NCBI GenBank assembly: GCA_035307785.1
Contig: DATGHS010000024.1
Coordinates: 1-6,299, forward strand
Source: DATGHS01 sp035307785
Lineage (GTDB): Bacteria; Planctomycetota; Planctomycetia; Gemmatales; Gemmataceae
DNA: 6,299 nt
Direction: 5' to 3'
Shown here: positions 1 to 4,304 of the stretch, piece after piece
Layout: each line of letters begins with the position of its first letter
Numbering within the stretch: position 1 is the first letter of the stretch
Translations under genes and position numbers: made by a program
Notes under the pieces: model-generated
Told to the model about the DNA's origin: nothing
What the model saw: only the letters and a program-made list of their open reading frames with translations
Databases searched by the model: none

Positions 1-118
1 GCTTCGCGCCGCCACATTTTCGCCATGACGCAGGCGCCGTTATTCGCTTTGCCGAATGGGAGCGGTTCCGGCCACCGGAATGTTCGACAATAGTCTGGGA
101 AAAGCAGGTAAGGATGTC

Positions 119-142
119 CGCACCTTCTCATGAGAGGGTGCG
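119..142. other. Hairpin upstream of the secreted-protein gene
   Basis: CGCACCTTCT pairs with AGAGGGTGCG around a CATG loop, giving a 10-bp stem with one T-G wobble. No T-run follows directly (the nearest is 170-173), so a classical intrinsic terminator is unlikely. It could close the transcript of a gene to the left or sit in the 5' leader if transcription starts upstream. The structure is seen; its role is inferred. Confidence 0.4.
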
Positions 143-197
143 CTCGAACGCTCGAAACGGTTTGCTATTTTTTCCCATGGCAAGCCCACAGTTTTAG

Positions 198-203
198 TAC
201 AAT
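198..203 (+). promoter_or_regulatory. Possible -10 box for the 251-1570 gene
   Basis: TACAAT matches the sigma70 -10 consensus at 5 of 6 bases and lies 47 bp before the chosen start codon. No good -35 hexamer sits 16-18 bp upstream (the bases there are around CCATGG), so this is only a candidate. Confidence 0.3.
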
Positions 204-250
204 GATCGTGCTTTTCTGCTCGTTCGGCGCGTCGGCTGAGGGGAATGCGC

Positions 251-1570
251 ATGACCAGATTCATTTTGTCCGCTTGTTGTTTAATCACCGTCGTCGGTGC
301 AACCGCTTGGGCCGACGACGATGTTGTCCGCGTCAAGCTGGACGCGGCTAAGTTGGCATACGAGCAGGAGATGCTTAAGTATCGCCGAGTAGTCCATGAT
401 TGGATCGACAAGCGCGAAGAAGTCGCCCGAATGGATGGGAACAAGAAAGCCGTGGACCTGATCAAAGCCGAGCGGACCGCCTTTGACGAGAAGAACGAGC
501 TGCCCCGAACATCGCCCGATGAGTTCCGGCAGAACTTCCTGAAAGCCCGAGCGATACTGGAAGCGGCCTATAACTTGGCCATCAAAGAGTACGTCCAAGT
601 AAAGAAGGACTATGAGGCGACGGTGGTCGAAAAAGAGTTGGCCAGGCTCAAAAGCAGTCCGATTACCGTTATTCCCACTCCAACAACGGCAAACGGGATT
701 CCGGTGATCACACCCGAAATGCTGCGAGCTAAGCTGGCGGGCAAGGCGACCTATGATGCGAAAACCGGTGTGCTGACTGTCTCTTACAAGTTTGCCGACA
801 AGAAGGAGCTAGAGGATTTCGATTGCGAAGGAGTGAAACCAAAACTGGCCGCTGGAGGATTCAAGCTTGAGCCTGGCGAGTCAGTACGGCATGTCGTGCA
901 GTTTGACACGCTGGCGTTGTCGGTGGTCGTTCAGGTCCATGTGATGAAGGGCCGGGTACTATCCACATCCAATGGGACTGTAGTCACAGTTGGCGGGAGT
1001 CAACCTGATACCGTTTATCTTGACACAAGAGGTGTTAACGGAGCGGTGTGGCAAGTATTGCCCGCCAGCGTCCGAAATGGATTCGTTCGTGTCGAAATGA
1101 ATTGTGACGAGAAGAAGGCTATTCTTCATTGGGGCAAGGAAAGAATTGGTCGAGACGTGAAGGCGCCGAGTGCCGGTTGGGTGCAGTTCTATGGCGGAGA
1201 TGCCGGTTTCGGTTTTGGGGCGCTAACAATTTCGGGCACAGTGAATCCGAAGTGGGCAGGTAAGTTTTTTGGCTTGACTGCTGAAGGTGAAAAGTTGGGA
1301 GCCATCGAGAAAAGCTTGTTAGGCAAATGGAGGATCCAGTGCCCCGACGGTTACAAAGCGGAATGGACCTTCAAGGTCGACGGATCGGTAAGCGTTACTA
1401 AGGGCCCGCCTCAATCGGGAAATTGGGAAATCGACCTAAAGAAGGAGCAAGTCTTGTGCCTATGGAAATCGGGGCTCATTGACCGGTTCGACTTTCCGAT
1501 TGTTCCCAAGCTAACAACCGGCGGTGGAGTGGGCCGCAATATTACCTTAGAGGCAATTAAGGTCCCCTAG
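251..1570 (+). CDS. Secreted protein with helical N-terminus and beta-rich domains
   Basis: A 439-residue exported protein of unknown function. Residues 1-21 form a signal peptide (MTRF, hydrophobic core, then AWA before DDD). Residues 22-130 are charged and helical, rich in Lys, Glu and Ala, with a motif around 58-85 (EVARMDGNKKAV, then KAERTAFDEKNELP) that I recall from many planctomycete secreted proteins. A Pro/Thr linker follows at about 131-155. Residues 164-335 look beta-rich, like a LamG or DUF1080-type jelly roll (YDAKTGVLTVSY early, FGFGALTISG near the end). Residues 355-420 form a small beta domain starting LLGKWRIQCPDGYKAEWTF. The ATG at 251 is preferred over 245 because GAGGGG at 238-243 is 7 bp from 251 but 1 bp from 245. 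No catalytic residues can be assigned. A structural, binding or glycan-related role in the periplasm is inference. It appears monocistronic. Confidence 0.85.
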   Translation: MTRFILSACCLITVVGATAWADDDVVRVKLDAAKLAYEQEMLKYRRVVHDWIDKREEVARMDGNKKAVDLIKAERTAFDEKNELPRTSPDEFRQNFLKARAILEAAYNLAIKEYVQVKKDYEATVVEKELARLKSSPITVIPTPTTANGIPVITPEMLRAKLAGKATYDAKTGVLTVSYKFADKKELEDFDCEGVKPKLAAGGFKLEPGESVRHVVQFDTLALSVVVQVHVMKGRVLSTSNGTVVTVGGSQPDTVYLDTRGVNGAVWQVLPASVRNGFVRVEMNCDEKKAILHWGKERIGRDVKAPSAGWVQFYGGDAGFGFGALTISGTVNPKWAGKFFGLTAEGEKLGAIEKSLLGKWRIQCPDGYKAEWTFKVDGSVSVTKGPPQSGNWEIDLKKEQVLCLWKSGLIDRFDFPIVPKLTTGGGVGRNITLEAIKVP

Positions 1571-1594
1571 ATAGGTTAAGCATAATAGACAGTA

Positions 1595-1757
1595 TTGGGC
1601 TATCCGACATTCTTTTTCGGCAATTCGGCACTCCGCAAGCTGCTGGCTATTCCTCCCGCCATCACGTTTCCCGATTCTCGACGGCGAGGCCGGGACTTCC
1701 AAAACCGGATCGTATTCTTGTGCGGCTAAGATTGCGCCCCGGCCAGCCGGCGCGACC
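1595..1757. repeat. 163-bp dispersed repeat, copy 1
   Basis: Aligns without gaps to 2894-3056 at an offset of exactly 1299 bp. By hand count 144 of 163 bases match, about 88%. The best-kept block (1691-1730) runs from GGGACTTCC through AAAACCGGATCG to TGCGGCTAAG. The copy lies 24 bp after the secreted-protein stop and about 59 bp beyond the 3' end of the minus-strand antitoxin gene. I see no transposase, terminal inverted repeats or target-site duplication. Read on the minus strand, both copies share an uninterrupted frame. Confidence 0.85.
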
Positions 1758-1815
1758 AATGGATGCGCACAACGCAAATTTGAAGTGTCCGGAACCGGTT
1801 TTTGGACAAGGGAAC

Positions 1816-2094
1816 CTAAACGAGTTCAATGGTGACGCGGCGGCCGACGATAGCCGCAGCCCGCTGCAGGCTGGAAAGTGTGATGTCGTCATTGGCGCTC
1901 AGCAGCCGATCTACTTGCGTACGACTGGTCCTGAGCAGCGCCGCCATCCGGCGTTTGGAAATCTTCTTCTTTTTCATCGCCTGGGCCAGCTGCCAGGCAA
2001 TCACTTCTTTGACCGCCAGGGCCTGCGCTTCTTCGAAGATGCCTTCTTCCTGCAAAAAATCATCGATGCTCGAACCCATATGTTTCTTGCTCAT
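1816..2094 (-). CDS. HigA-like XRE-family antitoxin
   Basis: A 92-residue DNA-binding antitoxin for the toxin encoded just upstream. The helix-turn-helix is at about residues 44-65 (ISKRRMAALLRTSRTQVDRLL), preceded by an acidic helical segment with DDFLQEEGIFEEAQ at 11-24 and the WQLAQAMKKKK motif at 34-44. It ends in VGRRVTIELV. This pattern is familiar from antitoxins paired with Gp49/HigB-like toxins. Such proteins neutralise the toxin and repress the operon. The start is clear: AAGGAG (minus strand, 2108-2103) lies 8 bp before ATG, and the ATG overlaps the toxin stop as ATGA (2094-2091). The frame stays open upstream to about 2370, but that part is antisense-like filler inside the toxin gene. 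The protein looks intact. Confidence 0.9.
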   Translation of the reverse strand: MSKKHMGSSIDDFLQEEGIFEEAQALAVKEVIAWQLAQAMKKKKISKRRMAALLRTSRTQVDRLLSANDDITLSSLQRAAAIVGRRVTIELV

Positions 2095-2447
2095 TTTTCC
2101 AACTCCTTCTTGCGCTTCCGCGCCAAGACCAAGTCCTCGTCGGGCGTGGCTCTTGTCTTCTTGATGAATCCGTGCAGCGCGACCAGATGCTCGCGGTGAA
2201 GGCAGAGCAGCACCCGCGCGGTACGCTTGCTGGGAAGGTCGGTGCGGACTTCCCACAAGCCTCGTCCCATCGGGCGGCACAGCGGCATGCCCACCGGCCA
2301 ACGCCATTGGGCTCGTAAGAGGTCCTTGCCAATGGCCCTTCGGTCCGGTTGGGGCAACTCCTTCAACCACTCGCGCACCGGTTCCGTTCCCGCCGCAGTA
2401 CGGAAAAAGACCAGTGGGACCTTCATGGGTAGCGGGTCGTCGGTCAT
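2091..2447 (-). CDS. HigB/Gp49-like (RelE-superfamily) toxin
   Basis: A 118-residue basic protein matching the phage-derived Gp49-like family, HigB-type toxins of the RelE fold that typically cleave mRNA on the ribosome. Recognisable segments are VREWLKELPQPDRRAIGKDL at residues 24-43, WPVGMPLCRPMG at 50-61, GLWEVRTDLP at 63-72, RVLLCLH at 78-84 and LHGFIKKTRATPDEDL at 91-106, then a Lys/Arg tail. The length is normal and no key segment is missing. The toxin-first order and ATGA overlap with the antitoxin are typical of HigBA. The start is uncertain: ATG 2447 overlaps the stop of the upstream remnant frame (ATGA), while ATG 2426 would give MKVPLVFF, a more usual N-terminus. Neither has a clear Shine-Dalgarno, so translation probably depends on coupling. 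Activity is inferred from family. Confidence 0.9.
   Translation of the reverse strand: MTDDPLPMKVPLVFFRTAAGTEPVREWLKELPQPDRRAIGKDLLRAQWRWPVGMPLCRPMGRGLWEVRTDLPSKRTARVLLCLHREHLVALHGFIKKTRATPDEDLVLARKRKKELEK
2103..2108 (-). promoter_or_regulatory. Shine-Dalgarno for the HigA-like antitoxin
   Basis: AAGGAG on the minus strand, 8 bp before ATG 2094, inside the last codons of the toxin gene. It is the best ribosome site in the operon, so the antitoxin can be translated independently as well as by coupling, which would favour antitoxin excess. Confidence 0.75.
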
Positions 2448-2515
2448 CCGGTACGCAACGCCGCTAATCGAATCAGCAGATCCTGATCCAGATCATCGTC
2501 CAAATAGCAAGTCAT
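2444..2515 (-). pseudogene. N-terminal remnant of a PIN-like (DUF5615-type) toxin
   Basis: A 23-codon frame, MTCYLDDDLDQDLLIRLAAL then RTG and TGA. Its ATG overlaps the stop of the DUF433 gene as ATGA (2515-2512). The opening LDDD-L-LL-RLA pattern is what I expect at the N-terminus of the DUF5615 PIN-like proteins that usually follow DUF433 antitoxins, including the first acidic residues of the presumed active site. Those proteins are usually about 110-120 residues. The family normally continues with a GHDV-type motif soon after this point, but here the frame stops and the HigB-like gene begins on the overlapping ATG. The remaining 80% or more is absent from the window. It could instead be a working short leader that couples translation. 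The family assignment is from memory of the pattern and is moderate. Confidence 0.55.
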
Positions 2516-2802
2516 GGCGACGTGAGATAGCCCTTGGCAATCGCTTCCTGCCGGGTGCGGGATCGCTCCTTGGTCAGATGGTCTTCGTTGGCATGTACGT
2601 AATCAACGGCTTCCTGGACCGCTTCAATGGGAATGTGATACGCCGCTGCGACCTCTTCCGGAGTCAACCCTTCATTTTCCAAATCGCTCACCAGGGATTG
2701 CGCTCGCAAATCCGTGCCACAAACAAAAAGCTCTCGATTACCGGACCCCGAGCGCTCGGCAAGATAACGGTACGTTTTGAGCACAGAAAGTGATTCCGGC
2801 AT
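2512..2802 (-). CDS. DUF433-like antitoxin, partner of a PIN-like toxin
   Basis: A 96-residue protein, first gene of the minus-strand toxin-antitoxin operon. After MPESLSVLKTYRYLAERSGS it carries FVCGTDLRAQSLVSDLENEG (26-45) and then a helix-turn-helix-like segment, LTPEEVAAAYHIPIEAVQEA (46-65), with the charged tail expected of DUF433 antitoxins. These proteins usually bind their own promoter and neutralise a DUF5615 PIN-like nuclease encoded directly downstream; here that gene is reduced to 23 codons, so this looks like an orphan antitoxin. The ATG at 2802 is preferred over a TTG at 2808 because GGGAG (2814-2810) lies 7 bp before it. Its stop overlaps the remnant start. The residues outside the helix-turn-helix fit DUF433 only loosely, so I call it DUF433-like. 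Confidence 0.7.
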   Translation of the reverse strand: MPESLSVLKTYRYLAERSGSGNRELFVCGTDLRAQSLVSDLENEGLTPEEVAAAYHIPIEAVQEAVDYVHANEDHLTKERSRTRQEAIAKGYLTSP

Positions 2803-2809
2803 TGGCAAT

Positions 2810-2814
2810 CTCCC
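2810..2814 (-). promoter_or_regulatory. Shine-Dalgarno that fixes the DUF433-like start
   Basis: GGGAG on the minus strand, 7 bp before ATG 2802. It would be only 1 bp from the alternative TTG at 2808, which supports the shorter protein. Confidence 0.65.
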
Positions 2815-2841
2815 ATCGGCGCAGTCGTCGCATCTGGATGA

Positions 2842-2870
2842 ATTCTATCATCCTCGTGAACTGGTTCCAA
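2842..2870 (-). promoter_or_regulatory. Sigma70-type promoter of the toxin-antitoxin operon
   Basis: On the minus strand TTGGAA (2870-2865) and TAGAAT (2847-2842) are separated by exactly 17 bp. They match the consensus at 4 of 6 and 5 of 6 bases. The predicted transcript starts near 2835, about 33 bases before the DUF433-like ATG. The -10 box partly overlaps GAATTC. It lies between repeat copy 2 and the operon, so the cassette carries its own promoter. The boxes are seen; activity is inferred. Confidence 0.6.
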
Positions 2871-2893
2871 TTCTGAACGCGGGAAAGGGTGCG

Positions 2894-3056
2894 TTGGGCG
2901 GCCCGACACTCTTTTTCGGCTATTCTCCACCCCGCAAGCTGCTGGCTATTTCTCCCGCCATCGCGTTTGCCATTTCTCGACGGCGCGGCCGGGACTTCCA
3001 AAACCGGATCGTACTCTTGTGCGGCTAAGATTGCGCTGCGGCCAGCGAGCGCGACC
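2894..3056. repeat. 163-bp dispersed repeat, copy 2
   Basis: An ungapped partner of 1595-1757 with 19 mismatches by hand count, clustered mostly in the left half and at the right end. It sits about 66 bp beyond the 3' end of the minus-strand zinc-ribbon gene and just upstream of the toxin-antitoxin promoter. In both copies the repeat therefore follows a minus-strand operon at nearly the same distance. A short internal echo is visible (GGCTATTCTCC at 2918 and GGCTATTTCTCC at 2944). No inverted terminal repeats are evident. Confidence 0.85.
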
Positions 3057-3122
3057 GGCTTTGCAGCGCTTTGCTCGGGCCTAACGATTGCGGCCGCTGC
3101 GCAACGACAAGAGCCATCCGCG

Positions 3123-3329
3123 TCATTCTAATTCAAATGGCTCAAAGCCGGAATCATGGTCTTCGGAAATTGGCTGCGTGTCTTCCATCGACGATGGGCC
3201 GGGTTCATTCGGGTTTGGGCCGCGCACAATCATCACGGTATTGCACTTGCAGCATCGAATGCCCTTGCCATAAGAATTGTTTGGCAGGTGCAGTGGCGTT
3301 TTGCAAATAGGGCAGGTAATGATCATCAT
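3123..3329 (-). CDS. Small zinc-ribbon protein with acidic tail
   Basis: A 68-residue protein of unknown role. Residues 6-29 form a classical four-cysteine zinc ribbon: C6-P-I-C9, a PNNSYGKG turn, then R-C26-C-K-C29. This resembles the MJ0042-type zinc finger often found at the N-terminus of larger bacterial proteins. The rest (about 36-68) is Pro, Glu and Asp rich and probably disordered. It is cytoplasmic, with no signal or membrane segment. The start is ATG 3329 or 3326; a TTG at 3344 would add five residues without a better ribosome site. It lies 39 bp after the other zinc-ribbon gene on the same strand, so the two probably share a transcript. Tiny free-standing zinc ribbons often act as adaptors for nucleic acid or protein partners, but nothing here shows which. 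Confidence 0.65.
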   Translation of the reverse strand: MMIITCPICKTPLHLPNNSYGKGIRCCKCNTVMIVRGPNPNEPGPSSMEDTQPISEDHDSGFEPFELE

Positions 3330-3368
3330 GGACGAACTCGGCAATGCGATACCTGGTTTAGCACTCCG

Positions 3369-3569
3369 TTAGGTTTCTCCGGGAACACCTTCCGTCGTTC
3401 CTGGTTTCGGCAGATCAATGGGACCATGAACCGGGCAATGCCACGCTTCAATCCAGCGCAAGCGCCCATACTCTTCGACAGTCGCTCCATACGGGTACAA
3501 AACTGCGTCGCAATTCGGGCAGCGCGGAAAATCTTCCGTGGGAATATCCCGCAGGAATTCATTTGACAT
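3369..3569 (-). CDS. Small zinc-binding protein, upstream gene of the pair
   Basis: A 66-residue protein of unknown role. C17-P-N-C20 and H44-C45-P-V-H48 form two zinc knuckles separated by YGATVEEYGRLRWIEAW, a likely beta hairpin, followed by a short Pro/Gly tail. C17, C20, C45 and H48 are the likely ligands. I chose ATG 3569 (MSNEFLRD), which starts close to the metal site. A GTG at 3656 keeps the frame open and adds 29 residues of no clear character. No strong Shine-Dalgarno precedes either start. A promoter-like pair lies about 105 bp upstream at 3675-3703. The close spacing to the second zinc-ribbon gene suggests a two-gene operon. Its location inside an accessory, repeat-bounded stretch hints at a mobile cargo role, which is inference only. 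Confidence 0.65.
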   Translation of the reverse strand: MSNEFLRDIPTEDFPRCPNCDAVLYPYGATVEEYGRLRWIEAWHCPVHGPIDLPKPGTTEGVPGET

Positions 3570-3674
3570 CGCAATGATTGGTTCTTTTCTTGGAACCACG
3601 CAAGCTATCTTGGCCGGCGGTGTTACCAGTCCTGCGCGAGTCGGGACGCAGGACACATTGGACGTGGCAGCTGA

Positions 3675-3703
3675 TTTTTAGAGCTGATTGTGCTCTCGGT
3701 CAA
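3675..3703 (-). promoter_or_regulatory. Possible promoter of the zinc-ribbon pair
   Basis: On the minus strand TTGACC (3703-3698) and TAAAAA (3680-3675) are separated by 17 bp, matching the consensus at 5 of 6 and 4 of 6 bases. The transcript would start near 3668, about 100 bases before ATG 3569 and 12 bases before the alternative GTG at 3656. If it starts there, the longer protein becomes more plausible. Confidence 0.4.
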
Positions 3704-3822
3704 GGGAAATCATCGATTCCCGGCGGCTTTTCTACATTCTAACCATTGAGAAAGGGCCCGGAACAGTTTCCAAAGCACCCATCAACCACGCCGACCCTTT
3801 TTTCAAATGCAACTAAACTTTT

Positions 3823-3851
3823 TTGACAATCCCCAAACCGGATCGTATCCT
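3823..3851 (+). promoter_or_regulatory. Possible plus-strand promoter overlapping repeat copy 3
   Basis: TTGACA (3823-3828) is a perfect -35 box, with TATCCT (3846-3851, 4 of 6 matches) after 17 bp. The -10 falls inside the CCGGATCGTAT block shared with the 163-bp repeat, where copies 1 and 2 have TATTCT and TACTCT. It faces the ThuA-like gene about 450 bp away, so the leader would be long and cross several hairpins. Confidence 0.35.
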
Positions 3852-3869
3852 TCGGCGACTTGGATTGCG
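3831..3869. repeat. Degraded partial third copy of the 163-bp repeat
   Basis: CCAAACCGGATCGTAT, then CCTTCGGCGACTT and GGATTGCGC, aligns without gaps to 1699-1736 and 2998-3035. About 7 mismatches fall in 39 bases, and similarity stops abruptly on both sides. Only the conserved right-hand core remains. It may mark the right border of the accessory segment. Confidence 0.55.
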
Positions 3870-3958
3870 CGCGGCAACGGCTCTGGCACGAAGCGCGAGC
3901 GCGGATCTTCACTTCCTCGTTCTCCAACTCACTCTCCACTATGCTCACCATTCACCAA

Positions 3959-4000
3959 ACTTGTAACCCAACCAGTAACCACACTGGTAACCGCACCAGT
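3959..4000. repeat. 12-bp array of alternating inverted hexamers
   Basis: Four hexamers alternate in orientation with 6-bp spacers: ACTTGT, AACCCA, ACCAGT, AACCAC, ACTGGT, AACCGC, ACCAGT. ACCAGT is the reverse complement of ACTGGT; the first unit has one mismatch. Spacers keep AACC. Read simply, it is also a GTAACC-headed 12-bp tandem repeat (3963, 3975, 3987). It could be a multi-site operator, a small cruciform-forming array or an intergenic microsatellite. Confidence 0.6.
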
Positions 4001-4053
4001 CTACTCACTCGGTCATTCACTTTTCGATTTTTTTTCGACCCGGTGTGCGAAGG

Positions 4054-4071
4054 TGCGGCGTGGACGCCGCA
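4054..4071. repeat. Perfect 8-bp GC-rich inverted repeat
   Basis: TGCGGCGT and ACGCCGCA flank GG. No T-run follows on either strand, so a rho-independent terminator is not supported. Confidence 0.5.
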
Positions 4072-4104
4072 ATCCTTTGCCGTTGCGGAGCTTACAGCAA
4101 TGGC

Positions 4105-4120
4105 CGCGCGTTTCCGCGCG
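4105..4120. repeat. CGCGCG hairpin
   Basis: CGCGCG, loop TTTC, CGCGCG. A short, very GC-rich stem in the leader region of the ThuA-like gene. No function can be read from it. Confidence 0.4.
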
Positions 4121-4177
4121 CCTCGAAAGTCGAAATAAGTCGAAATCGAAGACGCTCGTTGCCGGCCAGCGGTTCGC

Positions 4178-4225
4178 AGTGCAGGCTTTAGCCCGGCTTC
4201 GCAAGCACGGGTTCCGGCCCGCACT
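4178..4225. repeat. Compound palindrome, REP-like
   Basis: The outer arms AGTGC (4178-4182) and GCACT (4221-4225) enclose an inner stem CCCGGCTT (4192-4199), loop CGC, AAGC, bulged A, CGGG (to 4211). This GCAGTGCAGGCTTTAGCC-type sequence resembles palindromes I associate with planctomycete intergenic regions, which suggests a dispersed REP-like element. It lies about 80 bp before the ThuA-like start. Confidence 0.45.
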
Positions 4226-4304
4226 ACAAGCCGGCACGGCGCGAGGATATAACTCCAAGGAGTCCTCCCCTTCCCGCCTGCCCCGCCTGCACGGAGATTT
4301 TCCC

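Larger units (their letters stand above)
1..250. other. Left-edge region without a confident gene
   Basis: No open frame here has a recognisable product. A frame from base 3 stays open to about base 197 and could be the tail of a gene starting outside the window, but its translation shows no family signature. A minus-strand frame at 40-465 lies mostly antisense to the start of the next gene and reads as low-complexity Ser/Arg, so I treat it as a shadow. The region holds a short perfect hairpin at 66-80 (TTCCGG, loop CCA, CCGGAA), a stronger hairpin at 119-142 and a possible -10 box near 198. Confidence 0.5.
3570..4304. other. Long gene-free stretch with repeats and hairpins
   Basis: About 735 bp between divergent genes. 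A plus-strand frame is open from 3807 into the ThuA-like gene, but it crosses palindromes and tandem repeats and shows no domain before the signal peptide at 4305. From left to right it holds a promoter-like pair for the zinc-ribbon genes, a plus-strand promoter-like pair at 3823-3851, a degraded piece of the 163-bp repeat at 3831-3869, a 12-bp array at 3959-4000, perfect hairpins at 4054-4071 and 4105-4120, a compound palindrome at 4178-4225 and a -10-like box at 4248. Confidence 0.6.

Noticed and set aside
40..465. Minus-strand 141-codon open frame at the left edge
   Set aside because: It overlaps the signal peptide and helical region of the secreted protein on the other strand, and its translation is low-complexity Ser/Arg/Thr with no family pattern.
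1547..1777. 76-codon minus-strand frame as an annotated gene
   Set aside because: It covers the repeat and runs into the end of the secreted-protein gene. The conserved frame is reported as a finding, but start, stop and ribosome site do not support an expressed gene here.
1795..1805. Terminator after the toxin-antitoxin operon
   Set aside because: AACCGGTT and weak flanking pairing are present downstream of the antitoxin stop, but the stem is only about 5 bp and no T-run follows on the minus strand.
2095..2370. Longer version of the HigA-like antitoxin (184 residues)
   Set aside because: The upstream part lies inside the toxin gene in another frame. ATG 2094 has AAGGAG at 8 bp and the ATGA overlap.
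2227..2793. 188-codon plus-strand frame opposite the toxin-antitoxin operon
   Set aside because: It is antisense to three overlapping minus-strand genes with clear family matches, and has no recognisable domain.
3079..3085. GCCTAAC, which fits the RYYYAAC end of an integron attC site, close to repeat copy 2
   Set aside because: No matching GTTRRRY lies within the 60-150 bp to the right, copy 1 lacks the motif, and the 163-bp repeat has no attC-like imperfect palindrome or integrase nearby.
3959..4000. CRISPR array
   Set aside because: The period is 12 bp, units are imperfect and alternate in orientation, and no 25-40 bp repeat with unique spacers or Cas gene exists.
3807..4304. A 166-residue N-terminal extension of the ThuA-like protein
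   Set aside because: It crosses tandem repeats and hairpins. The internal ATG at 4305 has a Shine-Dalgarno and begins a clean signal peptide.
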